From Lasiosphaeria ovina (Eukaryota; Ascomycota; Sordariomycetes; Sordariales; Lasiosphaeriaceae): a DNA stretch of 64,000 bases. The translations under genes and the position numbers were made by a program. Of this stretch, positions 53,706 through 63,564 are shown piece by piece (positions within the stretch are counted from its first letter, which is position 1; every line of letters starts with the position of its first letter). The stretch covers positions 5,642,001-5,706,000 of the forward strand of contig JAULSN010000001.1 of NCBI GenBank assembly GCA_033439765.1, read 5' to 3'. The notes under the pieces were generated by a model. It was not told where the DNA came from. It saw only the letters and a list, made by a program, of their open reading frames with translations, and did not search any database.

Positions 53706-55251
53706 TTAATTTTTGTCCGAGATATGCTTAATTATGTTGTAGTTCTTGCGCACGCCATCGTGCACCTTGTCGGTCTGGGGAAGAAGAGAAGAATTAAAAG
53801 GTTAGCAATTATCCAGTGGAGACGAGGTGTAGATTGGGTCCAAAGGTGGACGAGTACTTACATGATTGTTGAGGTAGTCAATCTGATCGTTCTGCATCTC
53901 GACCTTCTTCTTCAGGATCTTTGAATTGAGATTCTGGCGTTTGACCAGCACATCCAATACATCGAGGCCATCGTCGATGAATTCCTCGTCCGCCTCCTGC
54001 TCGCCAGTGTCGTCTTCAAAGGTGAATTTCTTCCGTTCTGCTTTCTTGTTTGAGGCAGCACCGAGTCGCCTGGGAGCGGCATTGAGCTGACGCGTGTATT
54101 CCACCAGCTCTGGATCCTGTTCGTTCGCCTGTCGTAATATATCTTCTCTCCGTCTTTCGCCGTTTGCCAAGAGCTTGCCAGTCGATGCCTTTGTTCTTTT
54201 ATCACTGGCTCCAGAGGGCGCAAAGAAGGGAGTGCGTGTGAGCTTATCGAGATCTTTTACATTCAGACCAGCAATATTGTTGTTGGTCTCTGAGTATATT
54301 ATTAGCCTTCCGAGGTACCTGCAATGTTGGGTGCTACCGAGAATAGTCTTTAGTAGACCACTTACCTGCTTGGTCCATGGCTACACGGGTACGCAAAAGT
54401 CGTTCACCATCCTCGTCCACAGTGCCCATAATTTGGTTCATTCGGTCGTCCATTTCGGTCGCCATCCTGATCGAGTTTTGGATGCTGGTTTTAGACTGCC
54501 CTCGGATTTTGTTGATCTCTGTTTTCTTGAAGTCCGCTTGCTCGTCTTCCGTCAGCTCTCGGCGGTCGCCATAGCCGGTGAGAGGGTCGTCCGATGCGTC
54601 ATAACTTGGCGTACTATCGGCAGCTGGGTCATAGCCAGCATTTGCCGGGGGTGGGGGAGGCCTATTGTTATACCTGTCGCCAAACAGTTCGGCACTGGGG
54701 TCACCCAAGCCTCCATAACCTCCATTTCGTTGAGGTAAAGGTGAGATCGCAGGTCTGGGGACATTGTTGTCGAACCGGCCGCCTCCATATCCGCCCGGGG
54801 CGCCAAGCTTGTTTTTTGCGTATCCGTAACCACCGGGTTGCGGGCTTCCCGAGCCAACTTGCGGGCTGCCCGTACTCAGCTGCGGGCTTCCCGAGCCGTA
54901 CTGTGAGCCTTCCGAGCCTAGTTGGGGGCTGTCCGCAAATGCGTCCGTGTATGCCGGAGGAGGAGCACCGTAGTTGCTAGAGCCGGCGGTGCCATAGCTT
55001 GATGTGCTCTGGCCGCCAAAGCTGCTGGCACTAGGAGCTGGACCGCGGGGCAGGCCCGGACGGGGACCAGTCGGCAAACCAACACGGGGTCCGCTGGGAA
55101 GTCCTTGACGGCCTTGCACGGGAGGTGCGGCAGCGTAGGAATTCGCATAGGGGTCTGCCGCTGGCTGAACAGCATAGGGGTTAGAGTCTTGCGAGCCGCC
55201 GTCCTTTGACTTCTTGTCGTCCGACTTCTTGCCGAATCCGAAACGCCCCAT
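53706..55251 (-). CDS. SEC9: SEC9/SNAP-25 family t-SNARE, divergent allele-like form
   Basis: Exons are 55251-54366, 54289-53862 and 53774-53706, giving 460 residues. The N-terminal half is the Gly/Pro/Tyr-rich disordered region typical of fungal Sec9 (MGRFGFGKKSDDKK, GLPSGPRVGLPTGPRPGLPR). The Qb helix is about residues 243-305 (EINKIRGQSKTSIQNSIRMA) and the Qc helix is near the C-terminus (KKKVEMQNDQIDYLNNH). By alignment to SNAP-25, the Qc zero-layer Gln is Gln428. The Qb zero-layer position is Asp281 in VDEDGERL, where Gln is expected. Sec9 pairs with Sso1 and Snc1 for fusion of secretory vesicles at the plasma membrane and is essential in yeast. The SNARE helices look strongly divergent while the N-terminal linker looks ordinary, the pattern expected for a target under allorecognition. 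It is convergent with DHR2. Confidence 0.88.
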
Positions 55252-55824
55252 GTTGAGAAGCTGCGGCCGATCTTAGTAGAGATAGAAAAACAGAGGTAAA
55301 ACGCGGTTTGAACGTCGGAGGGCAGATTAAGGAGGGGATAGAAGGACAAAACCTTAACACAAGGTGCTGATTGAAATGGAAAGACCAGAAAAGGGGGGGC
55401 AAATATTGAGGCGGATCTAGGTTGCAGAGAGCGGAGAACCGAAGTGTCTTGGGTCTGTTCCATGTTGGATCCAACGCCGGCAAAAGGCTCTTGGGCGGCG
55501 CTGGGCTGACATCGATAGTTCAGGGCCGCGGGCTCAGCCCCAGGCCATGCGTAGGTTACCCACTGGCCGTCCACTGGGGGAGTGGAGTGGGGGATCTTGG
55601 GAAGGTGTTGCGCAGCGTGGCGCGGCGTCACAACGATTCGTCCTTGGCCATGGTCCCCTGGCCGCCAGGTGGTCAAAACGGATGCGTCCGCCGCGAAGCG
55701 CAGCTGCGGGGCTTGCCACAGAAGGCCATCGGGGTCTGGCCTGGCCGCCGGAGCTGCATGGATGGGGAAGGAGGAAGGCAGGGATATCGGGGGAGCGGCA
55801 TTCGCGCAGGGCCGGTACGAGCAT
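55252..55824. other. 5' region of SEC9
   Basis: Promoter and 5' UTR of SEC9. A long open frame runs through 55250-55780 on the minus strand but has no conserved-looking sequence and overlaps the SEC9 start in another frame, so it is not called. Confidence 0.5.
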
Positions 55825-56031
55825 CTAACGTACCTTCATCACCTTCTCTTTCGCGTTCCAGCCCCATTTTGACCGCTTCTTGTAGTTGGTTGTAACCAGT
55901 TCGATCGCAATCTTCTCGTCATCGTCGCTATCGCTATACATATCGTAGATTATTTCGCTTTTGTAGCCGTTCATGACATCGTCCGCGACTTCGTCCGCAA
56001 CAGCGGGCTCCGCCTGCGACAGTGCCTCCAT
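55825..56031 (-). CDS. small acidic/basic protein of unknown function, or first exon of a longer gene
   Basis: A 68-codon frame from ATG at 56031 to TAG at 55825. The sequence is not random-looking: an acidic block DMYSDSDDDEKIAIELV is followed by NYKKRSKWGWNAKEKVMK. The last codons coincide with a GTACGT donor-like site just before the stop, so this may be exon 1 of a spliced gene whose next exon could not be found with confidence. It may alternatively be the final exon of a gene starting further upstream, because the frame stays open to about 56180. No family was recognised. Confidence 0.35.
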   Translation of the reverse strand: MEALSQAEPAVADEVADDVMNGYKSEIIYDMYSDSDDDEKIAIELVTTNYKKRSKWGWNAKEKVMKVR

Positions 56032-56661
56032 AGTGGGCTTCCGTATTCTTGGAGCTTGGCAGCAATTTGCTGCTTGGATCGCAGTCGTCAATTGCAAGGG
56101 GGGGTTCTTGGTAGGAGGAGACTTTGCGGCTGCAGTGTGCGACCTAGTGAATAAAGTATTTCGATATCAGACGATAGACCCACGTGCCCCTCCAATCAGA
56201 GGCCACAGTTCCGGTGCGTCACCGGCCAGGGTCGCACAAGTCATCAGGCCGGTCCTGCCTTCTCAATCACGAATGCCATTTCCGCCATCTTCCAAACCTC
56301 AAAGCTGAAGATTCCTTCCCCCTCTATAAAATTCAGACGCCAATGAAGCTTTGAGAGTCGTACAAGATGCCTTCCAACTAAGAGTGCTTTGTTTTGTCTT
56401 CATCGGGGCTTTTTCGCACGAAATAATTCCAGACAAGACCAGTCACCAACCAACCCGCGAGCCCTCAGCTCCAGACTCCAAAATGATACCAAGAATACAC
56501 CTGTTATACCTTTCTGGAATTACAAACTGCAGTGCAATATTATCTATATCCATACACCAGCAGTCTGCGGTAGCGAACTGCTGATCTCTTCCTCTTCGTC
56601 CGCCCGGTTTCTACCCCTCACCTGCCTGGTCTGATTTGCTGCGAGCTCCTGAGCGTCAGCC
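56032..56661. other. intergenic region upstream of the GTPase gene
   Basis: 630 bp holding the GTPBP promoter and 5' UTR. A CT-rich tract is seen at 56580-56630. No coding feature supported. Confidence 0.55.
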
Positions 56662-59298
56662 ATGTCGGTCTTCACGTTCGACCCAGACCCCCCACGGGTT
56701 GCCTCCCCGTGGCTGAAGCCAGCAGATCCCAGCAAAGGTCCAGTTGTTCCCGTGCGGTCTGCGTCGCGGAAATGGGCAGTGGAGCCAGGCCTGTTGTCAG
56801 ACTACGGCGTCACCAAACTCGAGGCCGAGCCTCAAGACGGGCCAACCGAGTATAAGCTTCACTTACTTCTGAGGCCCAGGAGAAACTACGAACGCACCAG
56901 CACCGCTAATCGCATATCTGGGTCAACGCAGTCTCGCCCGCCTCCCGACCACAAGTCGTCAAAGCTAGCACCCGTCTTGGTGGGGTCGTCGACCATATCG
57001 ATCCAGACCCGCCAGACCCGTCTTGAGCACCTCACCACCCAGCTGCTATGGAGGCTGCAGCAGTCTTGCCCCTATCATTCCAGCTCCGCCGCTGCTGGGC
57101 TGGTCGTTCCCCAGCTCCTGGACGAGAGCGTTTCCCTGGATTCCCAGGTCCAACTGGCCAAGCTTCCACCTGGGCTGGAGGCATCCAGGGGAGCTTTGTA
57201 TGAGATTGGCGTGGCTGACGATGGCACGCTTGCCGGCCTCACTAAGGATGAGATGGACGAGAGCCTTTCAACTCTCCGTATCATGGCTGCGAGCTTGGGC
57301 TGCGCTATGAAGGTGCTTCGAATGGTGACTGTCGGGGACTGCGAGTGGGTTGAGGCCAGCGGCCCAGAGGATGGCTCCTCGCCCCTCGTCTCACATACTC
57401 GGCGGCGAGCCAAGCTGTGGGTGGCCGAAGCCTTGGTCACACCTGATTTGAGTCTTCGAGATGCACCGGAGAAGTTGTCGCTCCAATCCAAACCTCATCC
57501 ATTGTCTCGACTGGGAGAGGACCTGGATACCCCAAAACAGGGTCCTCTAACGGCAAACCAGCTCCGAGTCACGCTTACGGGCCCGACAACGTCTGGAAAG
57601 TCGACCCTCTTGGGCACCCTTTCGACCGGGACTCGGGACAATGGTCGCGGGAACTGCCGTCTCAGTCTCCTCAAGCACCTCCACGAGGTAGCGTCCGGCG
57701 TTACTTCGTCTGTCACCCAAGAACTCGTTGGCTATGATGACGGCAGCATAATCAACTATGCCCACAGCGGAGTTGAGGATTGGATTGACATTCACGACTT
57801 TACAAAGGCTGGCCGCCTCGTCTATCTGCTCGATTCTGCGGGTCATCCTCGTTACCGCCGTACTATTCTTCGTGGCCTTGTGGGATGGGCTCCACACTGG
57901 ACCATTCTCTGTTTGGCGGCTGATGGTGTTGATTCTACATCAGCTGCTGGCGCTACATCCTCTGCCGTCGATATACTTGGACCTGCTGGCGCGGATGTCG
58001 ACCTGGCATCAGCTCACCTTGATCTGTGCTTGAAGTTAAGATTACCGTTGGCTATTGTTGTAACTAAACTAGATTTGGCGACCAAACAAAGCATGACCGT
58101 CATTCTCAACAAAATTCTGTCAGCGGTCAAAGGGGCTGGTCGAGTGCCGGCGATACTCAGAACGAACCAAACCAGTCATACCGATACGGGTCGCGTGTCG
58201 ACAACGGACCTCGAGGCTGTGAAGAGAGTCGTGGAGAGCATGGCGGGGAGCGAGGATCTGCTTTCGGTCGTGCCCATTGTGCTGACCAGTGCAGTTGATG
58301 GGCGGGGAATTGGCTTGGTCCACGCCATACTTCAAAGTCTGCCGCTGCCTCCCCGGCCAACTTCGCAAGACTTTGTTGGTGCAGCGTTGAACCCCGAGCA
58401 ACCGGCTTGTCTGTTTCACATTGAAGACAAGTTCAGTCTCCCAGCAACTTACTCGTTAGCCACCAGTATCGCCGATCAGCACACCGATCTCGGGACCGTG
58501 GTAGCGGGATATCTGCGCTTTGGAACCTTGTCCATCGGCGACAAGGTAGTTATTGGCCCCTTTCCGCCCGTAGGGGACGAATCGCGTGACAGAACGCCCG
58601 ACGATGCGTCTGGCGCCGACGGACTTTCCATGTCGCATCCTTCTTCGACTGAGCTCAACCGTATTGCGGCAAAAATCGCAGTCTCCGCGTCTGCCATCAA
58701 GGGCGAGTGGCACAGCGCGTCGATTGTTAGCATCCGAAACCTCAGGCTTCCTGTGCAGACCCTCACGGCGGGCCAAGTTGGGTCCATTGGGATGATTTTC
58801 GAGGCTTTGGGCGAAGCTGGCAAGGCTATGCCAGCCTCGACTCCGAGGCTACGCAAAGGAATGGTCGTGGCGGTGCCTAGCGAGCACATGGTCGCGACGG
58901 GTCTCTCTCTGCAGGCTGCTAGCGGCTTGACTGCTGTCTTTGAAGACGCAGAGGTGGGGTCCCTGACAACAGGCAGTCTCGTCAACATATACGTCGCAAG
59001 TGTCCGCGCCTCCGCTCGGGTCGTACGCGTGTCAGAATCTAAGCCCCAACATGATGAAAGTAAACTGGCCACGGAAGATATTGACGAAATGTTCAGCCTT
59101 AGTGAGGACGCGAATATAGACCGCGTCAAACATACACAATCAATCGAGATGGCAAGCGAAGTAGAAGTACAACTAGAGCTGCTGTCTAACCGGGAGTGGA
59201 TCGAGCTTGGGTCTCGGATTTTTATACAAGAAGGGGCCAGTAAAGATAGGTCGGTACTGGGTGGGTTTGTTGGCAAAGTTGTTGAGATCATGGAATGA
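56662..59298 (+). CDS. translational-type GTPase, GTPBP1/GTPBP2 family
   Basis: Intronless, 878 residues. About 300 residues of poorly conserved N-terminus include YEIGVADDGTLAGLTKDEMD, a marker shared with GTPBP1/2 proteins. The G domain has G1 GPTTSGKST (307-315), G3 DSAGHPRYRRT (Asp391; the usual DTAGH is DSAGH) and G4 VTKLD (about 465-470). EF-Tu-like beta-barrel domains 2 and 3 follow (DLGTVVAGYLRFGTLSIGDK and later strands). In animals GTPBP1/2 act in mRNA decay and in rescue of stalled ribosomes. The fungal protein is likely cytosolic with a ribosome-linked role, but that is inferred. All nucleotide-binding motifs are intact, so GTPase activity is expected. Confidence 0.88.
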   Translation: MSVFTFDPDPPRVASPWLKPADPSKGPVVPVRSASRKWAVEPGLLSDYGVTKLEAEPQDGPTEYKLHLLLRPRRNYERTSTANRISGSTQSRPPPDHKSSKLAPVLVGSSTISIQTRQTRLEHLTTQLLWRLQQSCPYHSSSAAAGLVVPQLLDESVSLDSQVQLAKLPPGLEASRGALYEIGVADDGTLAGLTKDEMDESLSTLRIMAASLGCAMKVLRMVTVGDCEWVEASGPEDGSSPLVSHTRRRAKLWVAEALVTPDLSLRDAPEKLSLQSKPHPLSRLGEDLDTPKQGPLTANQLRVTLTGPTTSGKSTLLGTLSTGTRDNGRGNCRLSLLKHLHEVASGVTSSVTQELVGYDDGSIINYAHSGVEDWIDIHDFTKAGRLVYLLDSAGHPRYRRTILRGLVGWAPHWTILCLAADGVDSTSAAGATSSAVDILGPAGADVDLASAHLDLCLKLRLPLAIVVTKLDLATKQSMTVILNKILSAVKGAGRVPAILRTNQTSHTDTGRVSTTDLEAVKRVVESMAGSEDLLSVVPIVLTSAVDGRGIGLVHAILQSLPLPPRPTSQDFVGAALNPEQPACLFHIEDKFSLPATYSLATSIADQHTDLGTVVAGYLRFGTLSIGDKVVIGPFPPVGDESRDRTPDDASGADGLSMSHPSSTELNRIAAKIAVSASAIKGEWHSASIVSIRNLRLPVQTLTAGQVGSIGMIFEALGEAGKAMPASTPRLRKGMVVAVPSEHMVATGLSLQAASGLTAVFEDAEVGSLTTGSLVNIYVASVRASARVVRVSESKPQHDESKLATEDIDEMFSLSEDANIDRVKHTQSIEMASEVEVQLELLSNREWIELGSRIFIQEGASKDRSVLGGFVGKVVEIME

Positions 59299-59704
59299 CC
59301 GGGTGGGCGACTTTGAGGCGTGATTTCTTTTTCGGGCTTTGCCTATCAAGCAGGTCTATGTTTTAGCTTCTTCTTTTTGTTCAGCCTCATGTTGTTTTCA
59401 GCGAAATTCTTGGTTTTAGATAACCAGAGACTTGCACCAGTGCCTACATTTCATAACTACGAAGTGCTATCATCCACGAGTCAGTTGTAATCGAAAGTTA
59501 GCGAAAGTGACATTATCCCTAACGAGAGTTACCGTATAGAAATACTATGTGTTTGGACCAGCTGTGCACATGCGATCGCCACTTTTCATTATTGCGCGCC
59601 GTATGAAATTGACCATATATTTCCAGTTTTTTTTGGGTATATATCTTTCAACACCTATCTCCAGAGTCCTACCCTTGGTTCTTACATGTCAGCTTCTTCC
59701 CCCT
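59299..59704. other. 3'-3' intergenic region
   Basis: 400 bp between convergent GTPBP and EMC6 genes, AT-rich, no gene. Confidence 0.6.
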
Positions 59705-60157
59705 TCACGCCCTCACCAGCCCGTAAAACAGCGTCCACGTCAGGATGAAGCCCGCCAGCCCGTTCATCAGCCCGCCCGTCCAGAACTCGACCTGGCTGCG
59801 GAAGTAGCGGCTCGTGTCGAACGCGCCGCCGCCACCGGTGCCAGTCCCAGACGCCAACGACGTCGGCGCCACCCGCACCACGTAGAACAGCATCGCCGTC
59901 AGCAGCGAGCACACCAAGTAGAACAGGAACCCGCTGTACGACTCGAGCCCGAGGATCCCCGCGCCGACGCCGAACAGCGATGCCGTCAGCGACTGCAGGT
60001 TCAGTAATGTCTGCGTGCGGGTTGGGTGGGTGTTAGTTTAGTTCAGGGGGTCGTGGGTTTTGCGGTGCGGACGTGGGGAGGGGGGACAAACCCGTGAGTT
60101 GTGTACGACCGCCTCCTGCACGATGGGCGCGATTTGGAATTCTCGCTCGACCGACAT
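59705..60157 (-). CDS. EMC6: ER membrane protein complex subunit 6
   Basis: Exons are 60157-60092 and 60010-59705, giving 123 residues, the usual EMC6 size. The start MSVEREFQIAPIVQEAVVHN matches the conserved cytosolic N-terminal helix. Three hydrophobic helices follow: SLTASLFGVGAGILGLESYS, GFLFYLVCSLLTAMLFYVVR and FWTGGLMNGLAGFILTWTLF. The loop between the second and third is Gly-rich (GTGTGGGG). The EMC inserts tail-anchored and multipass proteins into the ER; EMC6 lines the membrane insertion path. The intron lies between Arg22 and Thr23, at phase 0. It is convergent with the GTPBP gene. Confidence 0.93.
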
Positions 60158-61432
60158 GACTGCTTGTTGTGCGGTGCGCTCAGGAGCGCTTAGGCTGAGG
60201 AGAGCTGGCTTGTCTCGTGGATGAAGATCAAGAAGCGGGTCGAGGGACGGATGGATCGCGGTCGGTGGTTCGTCTGGAGTAGGCAACCGGGCTGCGATTT
60301 ATGTTTTATCCCTTTGACGAATTAATCCAACGGCTGTGTGAGGTGTCGCGATAATTGTCGTTGTCGTCGAAGTGTGTGGTCGTTCTGTAGCGAGGTAGGA
60401 CGTGACGTGAGCGGGCAAGCTGCGAGGACGTTGAAAGTGATCGCCGTGATGTCGCGCTGGCGGGCGTGCCGATCCCTGGCCCACTCACCGAGGTGAACAC
60501 GGACATGGGTGTACCTCCAGCTCCAGGGTCCCTTTATTATTGTGGGGACCTCTTATCGTGGACGATGTGCGGAAATAGACGTACGATATCCGTAGTGTAC
60601 GTACTGTACTCGTAATTCGTATTGAAGCCGTCGGCCGGCTGCTAATTCTGTGACCCACCTGGTATGCAAGCCCCGATCTACTGGTTACACTTCTGTACAC
60701 AATAGAGTCTACTCCGCAGGCCTGCTAGATGTCGGTTTCCAACAAAAACAGGTAAAAGCCGTCGAACGGTTCTGTATTTGCATGGATGAGCGGCGCTGCC
60801 GTTGCGGAGATGGCCGTCCGCATTTTATGCATAGTTAGCTGAACCCGGCGGGCTTTGCTGTCGGACAAGAAATGACGTCCTCCACAGCGTAATTGGGGGA
60901 CCTTTCAGCGGGGTGCCCAGGCATCGCAAGAATTTCGGTTCCCAGCGTTTAAATGAGGGCTGCAGCTGCGCGACAAGGGTTAAGTTACGAATCCACAGAG
61001 CTTCACTGCCAGAGTAACCTTCCTTTGTTATTATTAGCGGACTCCTCCCAGCCTCGTCCTCGTCTTCGTCTCGTCTCCGTGTTTGCTGTTGTTGGGGTCC
61101 AAACCATCCTCATCCTCCTGGATTCTAGAAAGCCAGCCATTACGATCTCGACTGGGCTTGTGCACTTCCGCCGCCGCGCGCCTGCTGTCTCTCGAAACAT
61201 GCAGAGCGGCAACCAACAGCGGTAGCAAATCACATTATCCGTAGCCGCCTGACGCCTGGTTCTGACGTACGTGTGTTCCTGCCGCCGCCGCCACAGGGGT
61301 TGAATTGTCGCGTGCACCACCACCCACTGAACCCCGTGCCTCGTCAAAGGCGGTCGCAGCAACGGTCTCGGTACTACCAGATGGAGAGCTGTGGGTGCCA
61401 CAGAAGCCCCGTCACTCTGTCCCAGCTTTTTC
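60158..61432. other. divergent intergenic region
   Basis: 1.27 kb between EMC6 and the vezatin-type gene. No ORF with gene-like features. Promoters of both genes lie here. Confidence 0.55.
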
Positions 61433-63564
61433 ATGGAGGCCGTTATTCTCGACCACACTCCGCTTGCCGACTATCTTAAGGGTCTGTTGCGCCTCCACCA
61501 CGGACCAGCACCGGGCTGGCCCCTTTCCTACCGTGTTTCTAATCATTTTTCCGATGGCAGACGAGGGAGAGGAAAGGTTTGAGCGCGAGCGCGAGCACGA
61601 GCACGAGCACGAGCACGATCTCGACCTCGATCTCGACCTCGAGCATGAGCACGACCGCGACTCCTCTACATGGGGCTCTCCGCCGGCCGAGCACAACCCC
61701 CGACACGATGTGTCGCCGCCCTCGAGTCCGTCTTTCGCCCCGGTCGGACGCCCCGTGGTGAGGAAGCGGTTCCGTAGTAACATCCCGAACCCGCTGCGCC
61801 TCGACATCCCCCATGGGGCCCGATTAAGCTCGCTCCACAATTCCTATTCGGTGAGATGCCTCGCGCGACTGTGTGCTGGGCTGCCCGAACTGACAGATTG
61901 GCTGGCAGAATGCTGTGGTGACGAGGATGGACCGCGTGGACAATGTCAAGTTTATCGAGCAGTTCCGATACACTATCGTCGCCTCGCAGCTACTCAGCGG
62001 ACAGTCCCTCTCGGGCCAGCACCAGTACCACAACCGATCGAAAGAACCACCAAACGCCACTCCAAATGCAGTGGTGCCGACATCGACGGGCCTGATAGCG
62101 ACTGCTGCTGGCGCGCTTATCGTGGCGTGGATGATCAGCTGGGTCTACTCTGGCGGTATTGCATACCTGACCAAAAAGCGCATGCTGTTTGCGACGACCG
62201 TCTTGATAGTGGGCGCCTTGTTCTCTCACGCCTACATCCGGAAGCAGTGGCTTCGATACGTGCGCGATCAGGCATTGAGCGAGGTCGCAACCTTCGTGTC
62301 GGGGTCCCAAGACTTTGACAGCGCGTCTAGTGCTGCGCTGTCACTTATCCAGGAGGTCGAGCTTGTTTCGCGGGGATACAGAATCAGCGCGCCGTTGCCT
62401 CCCATCAGTCGCATCGAAGACAGAAGCCAGACCCGCCGATGCCTGCGGCTGCGCAAGGCCCTGAGGGCTCGTCTCGCCGACATGATTCAGAACTACACCC
62501 AAGTGTCCTCCGTGTTCAAAGGGTTCTCGGAGCAACTGGACCTAGACAAGTTCTACGATATCTATGATATCAGCGACTTCGATATGTCGGATGCCTTGCA
62601 AGGCTTTTCGGAAAGCGAGTTTGAAGACTCCGAGTCCCTTCGCGTGCTTAAGATTGCGGCCGCTCGATTTCACACCATTCGCAAAATTCTTTTATGCGCT
62701 TTGCTCGCATTCGAGGCTAGCGGGGATAATACCGACTTTTTGCGATGGTCAACGGCGGTGGAAGGGCTCCGGACACTCAACGAAGTTACCAAAGACTGCT
62801 TTGAAAGACTTCGCCACATCTTGAGTGAAGAAGAGAGTAAGCACGCTGGCCTTGGCCACCATGCTATTGTGTTAGACACTGACGAGTCAATAGCCTTTCC
62901 CACCTTCCCAGAGCCCAAGATGCCATTGACGCCAGGCCGAGAGAGGCGGCGGTCTCAATTTAGAAAGCTGAACTCGCTTTCCACCGGAATCCGAGGTCTC
63001 CAGGCCAGGCTAGCTCTGTTGCGCGAAGAATCCGAGAGGTCTCTCAACGAGGCCGACGATGTATCTGAACTCGGCTCGAGCCTGCTGGCCCAGTACGACT
63101 CGATTGGACAGGACCTGAGGACGCTGACGCAAGCGTGGGAGGAAGGGAAAGCAGCGCTAGCATCGGGTATCGACCGCAATGAGAAGCGACTGTCTTCCAT
63201 GAGCCTCTTTTCGCCCACAAGCTCACTGAGCGGGCTTACCACGGTTGAGGAGGGAGGGACGATGGATGCTTTTAAAGCACTCACAGGCGAATCCCCACCC
63301 AGTTCGAATTTCGGCAGCACGGGGGGAGATATCGACGAGGCCGAAGTGTTTGAGGCGGTCGCCCTACCCCGACCTCGCAGCACGCTCTCTCGAGAGGAAC
63401 GACTTATGAAGATGAAGGAAGACCGAGAGAAGAGAGAGATTGCCAGGGAGAAGTCCGACGCGAACCACGGGATGCTTCGAGAACTCGAGATGGTCATCAA
63501 TCTCCGCCCGAAGCGGTCGAACACCGCCGCAGCAAGGCCCTCGCACGGCCGCTTCTCAATATGA
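61433..63564 (+). CDS. vezatin/Inp2-type membrane protein (myosin-binding family)
   Basis: Exons are 61433-61481, 61561-61850 and 61909-63564, giving 664 residues. The short first exon (MEAVILDHTPLADYLK) is preferred over an in-frame ATG in the intron (61554), because it joins smoothly to DEGEERFERERE. An unusual run of His-Glu and Asp-Leu dipeptides follows (EHEHEHEHDLDLDLDLEHEH). Two adjacent membrane helices occur near residues 176-226 (LIATAAGALIVAWMISWVY and MLFATTVLIVGALF). The middle is helical (FDSASSAALSLIQEVELVS), with long coiled-coil-prone stretches. The C-terminus carries a basic coiled segment (RLMKMKEDREKREIARE). In yeast Inp2 is the peroxisomal receptor for myosin V; related filamentous-fungus proteins are grouped with vezatin. 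Peroxisome placement is inferred. Confidence 0.75.
61585..61662 (+). repeat. GAGCAC / GACCTC hexamer repeat in coding sequence
   Basis: Tandem 6-bp units encoding (Glu-His)n and (Asp-Leu)n in the N-terminal region of the vezatin-type protein. Confidence 0.85.

Noticed and set aside
54918..55676. 252-codon minus-strand frame overlapping SEC9 exon 1
   Set aside because: It overlaps SEC9 coding sequence in a different frame, begins without a real ATG context and has no gene-like composition.
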